Origin: Aphelocoma coerulescens
Taxonomy: Eukaryota > Chordata > Aves > Passeriformes > Corvidae
Direction: 5' to 3'
DNA: 64,000 nt
Assembly (NCBI RefSeq): GCF_041296385.1
Contig: NC_091013.1
Location: forward strand, 37,231,475 to 37,295,474
The position numbers and the translations under genes were made by a program. Below, piece after piece: positions 15,090 to 27,007 of the stretch; position 1 is the stretch's first letter, and the number at the start of each line of letters is the position of its first letter. The notes beneath the pieces are model-generated. The model made no database searches, was not told where the DNA came from, and saw only the letters and a program-made list of their open reading frames with translations.

Positions 15090-15350
15090 AGTAAGTTCCT
15101 GGAAGAGAACTTACTGACACAGCTGGTGAGGGAGCCAGCTAAGGAAGGCACCCCACTGGCCCTGTTGCTTGTGCACAGAGAAAGACTGTTGAGTGATGTG
15201 ATGGTTGGAGGTTGTTATGGGCACAAAATGACAGTTTTCAATTCTCAGAGAACTAAGGAGGTGGGTCAGCAGAACTGTTACCTTCAGCTTCTATTGGGCA
15301 CTTTGGTCTCTTTAGGGGACTGTTTGAGACAGTCCCTTGGGGTGTAGTTG
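15090..15350 (+). mobile_element. CR1 LINE, endonuclease C-terminal part (5' piece of a split copy)
   Basis: Translation over 15126-15340 gives pieces such as REPAKEGTPLALLLVHRERL and VMVGGCYGH, matching the C-terminal end of the CR1 ORF2 endonuclease, where the usual form has LLLVNRE followed by GGxLGHSDHE. It is decayed by stops and indels. The copy is 5'-truncated. The element continues after an inserted ERV fragment at about 16339, with only about 20 expected residues missing between the two pieces. It was non-LTR retrotransposon machinery and is now dead. Confidence 0.75.
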
Positions 15351-15715
15351 TGAAAGAAAAAGGGGTCCAGGAAGGCTGAAACTAGTACTGGGATTAGGAC
15401 AGAGAAAACACATATCATACACACTTTGAACAACTACCTGTACCTCTGTTAACTTCTTACACATCATTATCACTGAGCACAGCAAAATTGAAATCCGGAT
15501 TCGTGCCCCTGCTCGGCAAAAGTTTCGTATCAGGGACAAGATCGGACCAAGTTGTGGATAGGCAAATAGGCCTAGGGACCAGAAAGACAGAGAGACATTA
15601 TGAACTCAACCAACATGGTGACTACTTTACCCCAACACAAAATAGTTAAGTTCAAACCAAAATGTAATTAGTACAGGTTTAGTACAGTACGCCACATTGG
15701 GCACCACTAATTATT
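15350..15715 (-). mobile_element. ERV internal sequence fragment adjoining family A LTR
   Basis: On the minus strand this lies directly downstream of the family A LTR. A primer-binding-site-like stretch TGGTGCCCAATGTGGC (minus strand of 15691-15706) begins 9 bases after the LTR end, the expected place for tRNA priming. The rest is decayed leader or gag-region sequence with a short minus frame (15312-15539). It is truncated at about 15350 where CR1 sequence begins. I infer an ERV inserted into CR1 that then lost its remainder and its 3' LTR. The left boundary is approximate. Confidence 0.5.
15691..15706 (-). other. primer-binding-site-like sequence of the nested ERV
   Basis: Read on the minus strand it starts TGGTGCCC, with TGG pairing to the tRNA CCA end. 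It sits 9 bases from the LTR terminus. I cannot assign the primer tRNA with confidence. Confidence 0.45.
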
Positions 15716-16338
15716 TGTTCTGGTTTGGACAAATTTGGAGGAAAATATCCTCTGATAGAAGGCAGGTTACAGCTACCCTCCCCCACCAGGTTCAAGGAAA
15801 ATAAATTTTCCTCGGAGGAAAGTGAAAGAGGTAAAAAATTATTTTTTTAACAAACACACAGGGAAAGGATAATAATGCTAAATAATGAAACCTCTCACTG
15901 TGGAGAGAAACCTGGGAAGATTTCAGAGCCCTTCTGTAGGTGTGGACTCTCTCCTCCTCCTTGGAGCTGGGTCAGTGTGGGCCCACCTCCAGGGCCTCGG
16001 TGGAAAATTATCCCGATGTGTTCTGATGTTGAAACAGTCCAGAAGAGAAGAAGGGAAAAACCGAAGTCCCAGGAAAACAAAGTTCAATTCTCCGTCTCCC
16101 TCCGGAGAAAAGGAGCCAAAAGCTGGCTGAAAAGCAAGCAAGGTGCTTCCTCTGCTCTTGCTGGCACAGGAGCAGAGGAGTGTGTATCTGTGTCCTTGAA
16201 AAACTGCTTTGAGAAGTTTGCTCAGTTTTTTTCCTCTCCCCCCTCTCAGGCTCAGTTTAAAGGCACAGAAAGGCACAAATTAATTTCTGGGCATAGAGCA
16301 GCGATAGGGGATACACATCATAAAGTCACCCCAAGACA
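15716..16338 (-). mobile_element. LTR, family A (ERVL-like), minus orientation, nested in CR1
   Basis: About 623 bp. On the plus strand it starts TGTTCTGGTTTGG and ends CACCCCAAGACA, the reverse complement of the 7488-8131 copy. The ORFs of up to 187 residues inside it are chance frames of the LTR and the adjoining CR1. No matching 5-bp duplication is found at the two LTR ends (TTATT against AAATC), consistent with it being one end of a longer provirus rather than a solo LTR. CR1 sequence resumes directly at the right edge. Confidence 0.75.
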
Positions 16339-18335
16339 AAATCTTAAAGCCACAGAAGCAGGCCATGGCCATGTGGCAAAAAAGAGTCAGATGGGAGGAA
16401 GATCAACCTGGCTGAGCAGAGAGCTAGCTTTCTCTTGAGCTCAAGATGAAAAAGAGGAGAGTTTATAACCTTTGGGAAAAGAGGCAGAAATCTCAGGAGG
16501 ACTATAAAGTTTTCCTACGGTTATGCAGAGAGAAAATTAGAAGAACTAAAGCCAACTAAAACCCATATTGGCAACTGCTGTAAAAGAAGATAAAAGATCT
16601 TTCTATAAATGCATTGGCAACAAAAGGAAGGCTAAGGAGAATCTCCAACCTTTACTGGCCATGGGGGAACATAGCAACAATGAATGAGGAAAAGGCCGAG
16701 ATACTTTAATGCCTTCTTGTCTCAGTCTGTAACAGTAAGAATTGTTCTCAGAGTACATTCACTGAGCTGGATGGAATCTGGGGACAGAGAGCAGAATGAA
16801 GCCTCCATATACCAAGGGAATATGGTCATTGACTTCTACACCACTTAGACACACACATCTATGGGTCAGATGAGATCCACCCAAAGGAACTGAGGGAGCT
16901 GGTGGAAAGCTTCATTCAAACAGTTTCCATGATTTACCAGCAGTCCTGGCTCACTGGGGAGGTCCCAGTTGACTGGAGGATGGCAAATGTAATGGCCATC
17001 TGCAAGTCCTGAAAGGAGGATCCAGGGAACCACAGCCCTGTCAGCCTGGCCTTAGCCTGAGGAAAGATCATAGACCAAATCTTCTTGACTGCCGTCATGG
17101 ACACGTGCAGGACAACAAGTAGATCAGGCCCAGCAGATCCTGCTTGATCAACCTCATCTTCTTCTTTGACAAAGTGACCCACTTAGTGGATGAAGGAAAG
17201 GCTGTGCATGTTGCCTAGATGAAATTTAGTCAAGCCTTTGACACTGTCTCCCACAGCATTCTTCTGGAGAAAATGGTGGCTCGCGGCTTGGATGGGTGCA
17301 TGGTTCACTGGGTAAAAAACTGTCTGGATGTCCAAGACCAGAGAGTGGTGGTGCAGGGAGTTGCATCCAGGTGGTGGCCACTCACTAGTGGTCTTAATCG
17401 GGGCTTTGTTTTCAGGTCAGTCCTGTTTAATATCTTTATCTGTGACCTGGACAAGAGGATCAAGTGCACCCTCAGTGAGTTTGCAGATGACACCAAGTTG
17501 AGCAGGAGTGTGGATCTGCTGGAAGGCAGGAAGGCTCTGCAGAGGTGTCTGCCAAGGCCAGTGGTATGAAGTTAAACATGGCAAAGTGTCAGGTCCTGCG
17601 CTTGGGTCACAACAACCCCATGCAGCGCTACAGGTTGGGAGAAGAGTAGCTGGAAAGCTGCCTGGTGGAAAAGGATTTGGGGTGCTGGTCAACAGCAGCT
17701 GAGCATGAGCCAGCATGTTCCCAGGTGGCCAAGAAGGCCAGTGACATCCTGGTGTGTATCAGTAATAGCGTGGCCAGCAGGACCAGGGCAGGGATTGTAC
17801 CCCTGTACTCAGCACTGGTGAGGCTGCGCCTTGAGTGCTGTGTTCAGTTTTGGGCCCTCACTACAAAAAAGATGCTGGTACGGGGGTGTGTCCAGGGAAA
17901 GCCAACAGAGATGGTGAAAGGTCTGGAGCACAAGTCCTATAAGGAGCAGCTGAGGGAACTTCGGTTGTTCAACCGGGAGAAAAGGAGGTTTAAGGGGAAC
18001 CTATCACTCCCTGCAACTGAAAGGATGTTTTAGTCAGGCAGGGGTTGGTGTATTATCCCAAGTAATAAACAATGATAGGAAATGGTCTCAAGTTGCTACA
18101 GGGAAGGTTTAGATTGAATATTGGGAAAAATTTCTTCCCTGACAGGTATGTCAAGGATTGGAACACTCTTCCCAGGGAAGTGGCGGAATCCTCATCCACA
18201 GAGGCATTTAAAAGGTATGTAGATATTGTACTTACGGACATGGTTTAGTAGTGAACTTGGCAGTGCTGGGTTAAGGGTTGGACTTGATCTTAAATGACTT
18301 TTCCAACTTAAACAATTTGATGTTTCTAACACCTT
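16339..18335 (+). mobile_element. CR1 LINE, reverse transcriptase and 3' end (continuation of the split copy)
   Basis: This contains the decayed CR1 reverse transcriptase in several frames. It runs from a GGRSTWLSREL-type linker at about 16390, through a QQSWLTGEVPVDWR-type segment at about 16940-16980, to [14 protein letters not shown] at about 17230-17275. The catalytic FADD box is at 17480-17491 and the SALVRLRLECCVQFWA segment at about 17805-17855. The 3' end at about 18265-18335 has the CR1 signature of GGTTGGACTTGATCTT followed by TTTTCCAACTT. Frameshifts and stops show that it is inactive. The fragments at 17219-17569 and 17665-18033 are pieces of this one protein, not separate genes. 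Confidence 0.9.
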
Positions 18336-19903
18336 TGGTTTCCTCTTCTCCAGCCAAGAGAATGACAAGATGTCATGTGATCCTTAAAACTTTTATATTT
18401 TTATCATAAATTTATAGCATCCTATAATGCCTTTCTACACTGATCTGATTTTCATTGTTGTTTTATACCTCACTATATATTTCTTGCTAACATGGAATTC
18501 ATCCCTCCTTACCTTTTGATTGAGATATTTAGCATGCTTCATGTCCATCAGGGTTGTGGGGATCAAGTTTTAATTAGAATTACGTGAACACAAGAATTTT
18601 GACTGAGAAAATAATGCATATGAAAATTTACCGAGTTGTGATTTAAGAGGTGCTAGGTGTCAGCTCCCAGACCTGAATATGATTTTTCACTTGGGAAATT
18701 GCAGGTGCTGTTTCTGTCATTAGGGAGAAGTAAGACTGTGAATTTTAGCAGACTGAATTTGCCCCTTTGAATTTTCTCTCAAGCAATTTTTCTGAGGTAA
18801 AATTTAATGTATAAACTCAGTTTTAAAGATTATGTAAGAAGGACCCAACATGGATTTATTGGTTACATGGAAGGAAGCCTTTAGACCCTCTAGGGGATCC
18901 AATGCTGCTTGTAGTGTTGGGGTGAGGGTGGGATGAAAGCAGCTGGTTAGCCTTAGTAAACTTTTGGCCTGCCATTTCTGTCTGTGTGAATGAGGCTTGA
19001 AGAATGTTATTTGCATGTCATTGGTCCTGAGTAAGCACCAAAGTGTTAATTTTACTTCCTTGATAATCAGATTGTTAATATTATCTTTTTTTGTGTGCTG
19101 TAATTGTTCGATAAAAAATAGATAATACAACAAATAGTTTATCCGTAGATTTCTCTGTGTGCTTGGTGATTGGAGAAAAAAAATGAAACATTATTAAACC
19201 ATGACTTTCGTGCAATATGGCCTATTTCCTGTGAATAATTGACAGAAATATAGTAAAGTGTTAGTGGTAAATTTGAAGTGGCATGCACAGTATGTGTTTA
19301 GAATGTTTATACAGTCTCCGATTGATTCTCAGGGAGCTCAGACTAATTGGAAATAAGGTTTATGTGCAGCGAAGCAGTGAACCATTGATATGGTGATACT
19401 GCAGAAGGGATTCCTGCCTCTGGCAATATTTTTATATATATCTGCAAAGCTCAGGCATACTTTATAATTCTGACTTACTTAAATAATAGAAATACATAAT
19501 TTTGTAAATGTATCTAGGTTTACAGTATTTCAAACACGCAGCTCTCCTATCAGAGAGAGAAGGAAGGATTAACACTTTGCCCTTTCTCCCTTCAGTACTG
19601 TTAGAAGGAACAGTAAAACTTGTTTTCACAAGCCGAGCTAATGATAGGTGGGATTTGCATGCAGGGATATTGAATTCTGGTTATTCAGCCCCATCTTTGT
19701 CAGGGACAGGAAGTGATCAACAGATAACAGCTCATTTTTCTGGGGTAAACATGTTCAGAACTGTTCAAAATAGCAATAACCTTGAGTTATTATTCAACAG
19801 CTTTCAAACAGTAAAACTGTCCTGGCTTGTAAATTGACCTTAGTGGAATAGACTGTGGCTGTGATGGCCAGGACTTGGGATACTAAGACCTTTATTAGGG
19901 ATC
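18336..19903. other. AT-rich intergenic DNA
   Basis: Nothing recognisable. The 109-residue frames at 18804-19133 (-) and 19508-19837 (+) have no family resemblance. Confidence 0.55.
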
Positions 19904-20480
19904 TGCACTGGTTAATCCAAGCTAGCAACCAAGCACCACAGAGCTCTGTGCTCACTCCCTTTTTCCCTAATGGGATGAAGGAGACAATCAAAAGGTAAAA
20001 GTAAGAAAACTTGCTTTTGTTGAGATGACAGCAACTTAATAATTAATACACAATAAAATAATAATAATAATAATAATGAAAATTACAAATAGAGAAATAA
20101 AACACAAGAAAAACAAGTGATGCAAATGAAAACAATTTCTTACCACCATCAGCCTGATGCCCAGCCAGTTCCCAAGCCATGGCCCCAAGGCCAGCTTTCT
20201 GCCTAGTTTATATGCAGAGCATGGTGCATATGGCATCAGATATCACTTTTGTTAGTTGGGGTCAGTTCTGTTTCTGTTCCCTCCCAGCTTCTTGTGCAAT
20301 CTGAGCCTGCTTGCTGGCAGGGCATGCGAAGCTGAGAAGTCCTTGACCTAGCATAAGCACTGCTCAGCAACAACTGAAACGTCAGTGTGTTATCAACATT
20401 CTTCTCATCCTAAATCCAAGACAGACCACTGTATCGACTACTAGGAAGAACATTAACTTTATCCCAGCCAAACCAGGAGA
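19904..20480 (-). mobile_element. LTR, family B (avian ERVL-like), minus orientation
   Basis: It begins TGCACTGGTTAATCC and includes the block CAGAGCTCTGTGCTCACTCC, then a T-rich R/U5-type region (AATTATTAAG on the minus strand). It ends in ATCCCAGCCAAACCAGG. The layout mirrors the plus-orientation copy at about 24690-25114. The AAT microsatellite at 20051-20078 lies inside it. The right edge is approximate and no target duplication was found. Confidence 0.65.
20051..20078. repeat. (AAT)n microsatellite
   Basis: Seven or more AAT/ATA triplets in the A-rich part of the family B LTR. Confidence 0.85.
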
Positions 20481-21540
20481 GTATGTTAGGGCCAGAGATG
20501 TTGGTACTGGTAGGAAACCCATACCCTAATTACAGTAATTACTTCAGGATCAAAATATTAAGGGTAGAGATATAAAAGGCACCTGGAACAATTTGTTTTA
20601 ATGAAAAAAAGTCCTCAAAAAGCTGCATTTTTTCTTGTTCGTTTTCTTTTTTACCTCTCCTCTCCCATTTTTCCTATGGATATATAGTTTTGCCTTATAC
20701 TCTGTACTCATTTTTCATCCCTGACTGCTCATTCTAATGAATGTACATGTACTATAGCTTCACTTATAAAAGTCTGGGGATTTTTTTTTCTTTTTTTCTT
20801 TCCTTTTTGCTAAATCCTCCTATTTAGCACTGCTTTCTGTCTCTTTTTCAAAAATAAATTGCTTTTCCTGTGTTACCGAAATTAAAGGTGATTATTTTTT
20901 GCAGTACACGTGTGTGGGTACACAGACAGATGGGCAGGTCTGTACTGTTTTCTCACTCATATGCACGGAAGGAACTCTGGTGTTTCCAAGGCAGTTGTCA
21001 ACTGTAGCCGAAAGAACGGCACAATTTTATTTTCCACTGCTAAGAGGTATAGTGGAAAAAGAGGCAATTTTTTTTGCCATCAGAAGTTTCATTTCCAAGA
21101 CTAGGAAGGTTTTTCCTCTCCTCTTCATCTTTCTCTGTTTCTTGCAAAGATAGAAATAAGAAACCAGACTTTCATAATTTCAGATGGGGACAACTAGAAG
21201 ACAACATTGTAATGAAGCATCTAGTCTCATGAGTTCTATTTAGCCAAGCATCCTTTCACTGCATTGGAAAGGGGGTAACACAAGGAAATGAGAAGAGGAA
21301 AAGAAACATAAAAGATCAGGAAGCTGGTCTAAGCTCTTTTAAAAATGAACATTTAAAACTTTTAATTTTTTTTCTCTGCTGAACATAAACATAGATATTC
21401 CAACATTAAATTATACACAGTTTAAAATAAACACTTTGAGAAATGGGGTAACCCTTCTTCAAATGTCTTGTGTTTTGGTCTTATTTGTTTCTTAAGTGAG
21501 AAAGTAGCAGTGACATGAAAATTTTAAGCAACATGACATC
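20481..21540. other. AT-rich intergenic DNA
   Basis: No gene recognised. The frames at 20899-21153 are without motif. Confidence 0.55.
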
Positions 21541-21672
21541 ATAAATTCACAGAACAGTTGCGGTTGGAAGGATCCTTAAAGATAATCTAGTTCCAACTCC
21601 TTTGCTGTTGAAAGGGACATCTTCCACTAGACCGGGTTCCTCAGAGCTCCATCCAACCTGGCCTTGAATACT
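21541..21672 (-). mobile_element. CR1 LINE 3'-end fragment
   Basis: Plus-strand text TTCACAGAACAG, GGTTGGAAGGATCCTTAAAGAT and CCATCCAACCTGGCCTTGAA is the reverse complement of the CR1 3' terminal region. Only about 130 bp survive. A-rich simple sequence follows to about 21750. Confidence 0.85.
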
Positions 21673-23220
21673 GTGACACAAAAGAAAAAAAATACAAAAA
21701 GCAAAAAAACCCAAACCAAACCAAACCCAAAAAGAAAAAGAAAAAAAACACTGAACAACAAGTAACCTCAAAAACAGCTGCCAAAAGCACAAAAGTTACA
21801 ATCTGATTTTTAAACCTATATATGCATAGCTTGACATTTCATTATTTTAATAAAGCAATTGATGTTTAGTACAGAGATGGAACGAAATCAACTCCCACAA
21901 CACTGATCTATTCTTCTCAAATGTTTTTAGTTTTAATAAAATTTTAAGCTATCTCAACTGGGCTCAGCATTTTGTATTTTGATACAAATTAAGCTCTTGG
22001 TCCCTGTTCTGGGTTTATGATTCAGATATGAAAACAAAATATGAAATCAATTGCTGAATTAAGGGGATTGGGGCAAGATTTAATAATATGCATCCTTGTG
22101 GGAGGAAATATGAAGAAAAAGAAACCTTGAAAAGACTTATATGGTGCTGGTCTATTTTTTGTATTTTCAAATACAGCTTTCAGAGGAAAGGCATAGAAAT
22201 TTATTTTATATGACACAAACGGGGATTTTTCTTTCCCTTGATGCATCTAGAGCTCTAAGAGTAAATGAAAGACGTATACTTTTGTGTCTAACTGCTGAAA
22301 TTCAAAATGAATGTTTTTTTTTCACTTTAAAGTTATTGATTTCATCAGAAATACAAGTTTGAATGAAAGTATTAGTTTTGTTTAATGTGGAGAATTATTC
22401 TAAGAAGCAAAGGCTCACTTTTTAACTTAAACTGTGTTAATAAAATGAAAAAAAGTATTTCTCTCATTTAGAAATAAAGTTATCCAGAAGGAGCAGTGGC
22501 CTTCAAGTGAAAAACAGTTAGCCTTACAATATTAATTGTAAGATGGTGCTTCAACTACCACCATCAACAAAAATACAGAGTGCTTTTGCTCTCTGAAGGT
22601 ACCTATTTCTCCTTGTGCTCCATAGAGAGATTCTAGGTGATGTGGGGAAAACATCTAACATTTAACTTAGATAGCTCAGAGGGACAGGATAAATGCCTGT
22701 TTGGCTGTCTAGGCTGTTGCTGAGAATGTATTGGATATGTTTCTTTAAATATTTATCAATTCTCAAAATGGCTTCCTGTGGGAGATATTAATTTGCTTCT
22801 TTCTGGGAATATACAATTAATTTGGGAAAAGCCTTGGTAAAAGGTTGTTTCCAGAGTATGCTCTGACCAAAAGCAGAGAAGTAAATTTATTTGTCTACGA
22901 TCCTGATTATAAACAGGGAAGGAAGACAGATTGTGTACAAGCTGCCCAAGAACCCAAATTATTACCTGGCTCACAAGCATTTGCCTATGCTGCCTCCTAT
23001 GCAATGAGTCTTGCTGTTTAACTGCTGTTTCTCAGGTTTCCAGAGAAATCTGGCACTGGCCATGGACCATACTAAGGGAAGCCAAGTAGAAAATTTTGAA
23101 AAGACAGATGTAGTTAAAATCAGGTTTGCAAAAAGTAAATGCTAAGGTAACCTAAACTAGGTATGCCAGTAGCTGTTCACCTGATGTGTATATGAGGATA
23201 TGGTAGAAGAACTGTAAGAG

Positions 23221-23246
23221 AGAGACAGACAGACAGACAGACAGAT
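23221..23246. repeat. (ACAG)n microsatellite
   Basis: About six uninterrupted GACA units after a GAGA lead-in. Confidence 0.9.
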
Positions 23247-24180
23247 GGGTAATTTCCTTACCCATCATGCAAATATAATAAATTTATTGGCTTTCTTTCA
23301 AAATCCATACATGATGACATGATCTGAGAAAGTTCATTAGACTTTTCCAAGAAAACTAATGATTGAGAGTGGTTATAGTGAAGAAAGGAAGATCAGAAAC
23401 ACATTTCTGAGGAATCTGAGAGAGTTGCTGAGAGGATTTCTCTCAACAACAAGTTATGAAATGCAACAGAAAATAAGAAAAAAAAGTTGCAGTCCATTTC
23501 CATAATGGTCTTGATAGAATGACTTCCTTTTTATGTATGCAATGACCTGAGACAAGTAGTCATGCTTTCTGCTCATTAGTGATTATAGCTGCACAGTGTA
23601 AATATCTGATCATAAATAGTGTGTTATTTCATACTAATGCTTTATAGATTGTCATGTGATTAATACTCAGAAAGCTCATTACCAGCTTGATATCATTTTC
23701 TGCAGCTCTTCTGACATCAAATCTGTAGTGAACTGTAAACAGAGTAACAGCAGTGATTTTGCTTTTTTACTCAAGCTGTGTATTTTTCTCATTCCTGATT
23801 TCTCAGCTGGCAAAAGGATTGAATTCTACAACAATGTAGAGGTAATTTTATCACGTAATTGACTGCCAACTTCTCTATTAACCTGATAAAAACACTGCCA
23901 TGCTGAAATGCGGTTCAAATGAACCTTTGCAGATTTGATTTTTCTATGAGACACCCACATTTTCTACAGGTTCTACTATATCAAACTACTTGTTGAAAGT
24001 ATAACAATTTTAACCCCAGATAACAGTCAGCTGGTATAGGATTAAATAAAACAAATTTCAAAGTTGTTAGGTAGAGGAAGGGAAGTCCTGACTTCAAACC
24101 CTGATTAATTGCAAAATTAGGATAATTATGGGATGAATTACAGTAGATATAGTATTCCAATTTTTTTCTCCACTGCTCCT

Positions 24181-24209
24181 TTTTCTTTTTTTTTTTTTTT
24201 TTTTTTTTT
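24181..24209. repeat. poly(T) tract
   Basis: A run of T of about 29 bases with a single C near its start. Confidence 0.85.
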
Positions 24210-24689
24210 GTTTCTCTTTTCTCCCTTGGGAGACTTAAAACATGTTCTTGAGTGTATTATCAGTACAGCTGCGGGTGAAAGATGCAAGGAGATAATATTT
24301 AATTAGAAACATTTCTACAAAAAGTTTAGTTTTTGTAGTAACTTGAGCAAATACCCAGGTGGGACTTCCTCCATATTCTTCAGTAAAATAGCCATGATGT
24401 GATCTGTTCATATACTTGGAATTGATTTTGGGAAGTGAAATTTCAGGAATGAGATTTTAAGCAGATGAAGGCATTATTTCTCAATATTTGAGGCTCTGTT
24501 TCAGAGGCTAAGTGCCAAGATTAAAATGTTAATTCTAGACTTAATTAAATGACTTTGCCCTCATGGTGCACATGAGAAGAAAACACACTGATGTTTTGGT
24601 TGGTGCTAAGTAGTGTTTATCTTAAGTCAAGAACATATTTTGTACTCATGCTCTGCCAGTCAGGAGGTAAAAGAAAGAAAGAAAAAAAA

Positions 24690-25114
24690 TACTGGGAGAG
24701 ACCACAGGGAGGACAGATGACCTGAACTGGCTAAAGGGATATTCCACACTGTGGAACACCATGTCCATTATACAAACTGTGGAGTTACCTGTAAGGGGAA
24801 CAGATTAGAGTTCAGAGATGAGGTCTGGTATTGGCCAGCAGGTGGTGATCAATTGTATCCTGCACCACTTGCTGATTTTTTTTAATTTTAATTATTATTT
24901 TTACTGTTAACTATTACTATTATTATTAAATTTTAATTTGTTAACTATTACTATTATTAAATTTTGTGTGTTTCAATTATTAAACTGTTCATATCTCAAC
25001 CTACAGTTTTTAACTTTTGATTGTCCTCCCCATTCCACTGGGGAAGACGAAGAGAGGGGCAGTCACTGAGGGGCTGCATGGTGCTTAGTTGCCAGCTGAA
25101 CTTATACCACAACA
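24690..25114 (+). mobile_element. LTR, family B (avian ERVL-like), + orientation
   Basis: Characteristic blocks in order are GGGATATTCCACACTGTGG, GGCCAGCAGGTGGTGATCAAT, a T/A-rich tract (24870-24965), a polyadenylation-type AATTATTAAACTGTTC, ATCTCAACC, and the 3' end GTGCTTAGTTGCCAGCTG ending CCACAACA at 25114. The TAACTATTACTATTATT block is duplicated within the T/A-rich tract. The left edge is approximate. No internal viral sequence follows. Confidence 0.65.
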
Positions 25115-25531
25115 GCTTCAAAGACATAAATCAGCCATTGTTTGTCTTTAAATGAATGATTATTTCTAAAAAGACACCTCAGCAGAGAAGTTTCCCCCAC
25201 CCTGACACACAGAGCAGTTGGAGAGTTGGAGGTGGCATGACAAGCAACTGCAGAGATCTGAACTCAACCAGCAGCTGCACAATCCTTACTTGGACAAACT
25301 AGCTTTCAGAATCTGTTTGTCCCTGTTTTCCATTGTTTCAGGCTAAGGGTGGTAACATTAAGCTGCAGGAGCTCTCCACATCATATTGCCTTTGTTTCCT
25401 GGGTATTTTTTGACACAGGTGCTGTCTTCAGGAAGATTTTTTTTTTTTTCCCAGTGGTGAATGCCTTTTTGTGGGTAAAATACCTTCTCTTTTGTATACT
25501 CTTGCTATTAGTACTGCTCTAATTACTGTGC
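25115..25531. other. intergenic, between two LTRs
   Basis: Somewhat less AT-rich, with no recognisable gene. It may be an eroded repeat. Confidence 0.45.
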
Positions 25532-26094
25532 TGTACTAGTTTGAAAAAAAAACTAGTGGGAGACACTAAGTCAGAATAACAATTTAATAGGGAAATAAAA
25601 TAAGAAAAAAAAAAGGCAGAAAACACTGGGTTAAACTGACAGAGTCAGGATACAACCTGACACCCTGTTAATCAGGGCGGTGGTAGCAGTCTGATAGAAT
25701 GGTGGCTGCAGTCCTCTGAAGCAGTGATCCTGTAGAAAAACGGTCTGGTCTTCCTCAGAAGGTCCAGTGGTGGCTGTGTAGCTCCTGCCCTCTGGAAATC
25801 CAGTGGAAAAGTTGTCTCTGGTGTTCAGAATCTCAGATTATATCCAGGATGGAATGCTTGGTTCCTCCCTCTGGGTGGAGCATCTCACAATGGGGTAATG
25901 AGTCATGAGGCCAAGTGTTGATTAGGCTCGTTAACAGAAGATAGTCCGGAGGGAGTTATCTCTGAGTCATGGGGCAGGACAAGGATGGGCCATTAACAGC
26001 AAGATAGTCTGGGGGGAGGAGGCAAGGAAACACTGCCCCACCTGATTTCCACAGCTCATGAGGATGGTAATAGAATACACTGCAACCCAGGACA
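25532..26094 (-). mobile_element. solo LTR, family C (avian ERVL-like)
   Basis: 563 bp, beginning TGTACTAGTTTG and ending CCCAGGACA, with a perfect 5-bp target duplication TGTGC on each side (25527-25531 and 26095-26099). An ATTAAA on the minus strand about 45 bp from the left end suggests minus orientation, though this is weak. Blocks such as GTCAGGATACAACCTGACACC and GAAGGTCCAGTGGTGGCTGTG mark it as a separate family from A and B. No internal sequence adjoins it. Confidence 0.8.
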
Positions 26095-26380
26095 TGTGCT
26101 CATAGTAAATTATTTCAATTTGTAATCTCCCATTTATTGTTTTTTGCTTACTGAAAGGAGTGGATGAAGTGGAGTGGCTTATTTGGAGTTTAATTTCCCT
26201 GCTGGTGTTAAACCTAGCATACAAAGGTAGAAAAATTTACCTGTGGCTCCTGAGAATGGTCTTTTGCCTGTTTTTAGGTTGGTTATATTTGGGTGTCTTT
26301 AGGCAGAGAGAATAATTGACGCTACAAGAGGAATATACATAAACAAAAGACATGGAATAGTTATTCATTGCCTAGCACCC

Positions 26381-27002
26381 TGTCCTGGTTTGAGACAATT
26401 TAAGGTAAATGCTCTGGGAGGAATGTCCCCTCCAAAGAAGGCAGGTTACAGCCACCCTCCCCCACCAGCTTTGGAAAGAAAATTCCTTGGAGGAAAGTGA
26501 AAGGAAAAAAACTATTTAACAAACACAATGCACACAGGCACAGGAAAAGAATAATGCTAAATAATAAAACCTCTCACTGTGGAGAGAACCTGGGTCGATT
26601 TCAGAGTCCTTTGTGGGTGTGGCTTTCTCCTCTCCAGAGCTGGGGTTTCAGTATGGGCCCTTCTGGGCCTCAGTGGAAAGGCCTCCCAGTGAGGTTCTGG
26701 TGTTCTGAACAGTTTCAGAAAAGAAGAAGAAACCCAAGTCACAGAGCTCTGTACCTTAGCTGATTAACAGGATATTAGCTAAAAAGCAAAATGAATGTAT
26801 CTCTCTGCTGCAGAAGCGGAGCAGCCGGACAGAAGAAGCCAGCGAGCTTATCTCTGTTTTTGAACACAGCGCTGAAGGAATTCCACCAGATTCCCCCTGC
26901 CCTCTTAAAGGTCTGCCTTAAAGCTATAGAAAAGGCACAGGATTCATGTCTGGGCATAGAGTAGGCAGTAGGGGATACACATCATAAAGTCACCCCAAGA
27001 CA
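26381..27002 (-). mobile_element. solo LTR, family A (ERVL-like), minus orientation
   Basis: 622 bp, beginning TGTCCTGGTTTGAG and ending CACCCCAAGACA, with a perfect 5-bp target duplication CACCC on each side (26376-26380 and 27003-27007). It is collinear with 15716-16338 and is the reverse complement of 7488-8131. The open frames inside it are not genes. Confidence 0.85.
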
Positions 27003-27007
27003 CACCC

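Larger units (their letters stand above)
21673..24689. other. AT-rich intergenic DNA with simple repeats
   Basis: No gene recognised. It holds an A/C-rich low-complexity tract (about 21677-21750), a tetranucleotide repeat (23221-23246) and a long T run (about 24181-24209). Confidence 0.55.

Noticed and set aside
15875..16438. 187-residue plus-strand frame
   Set aside because: It spans the reverse of a family A LTR and the edge of CR1, so it is a chance frame across a transposon junction.
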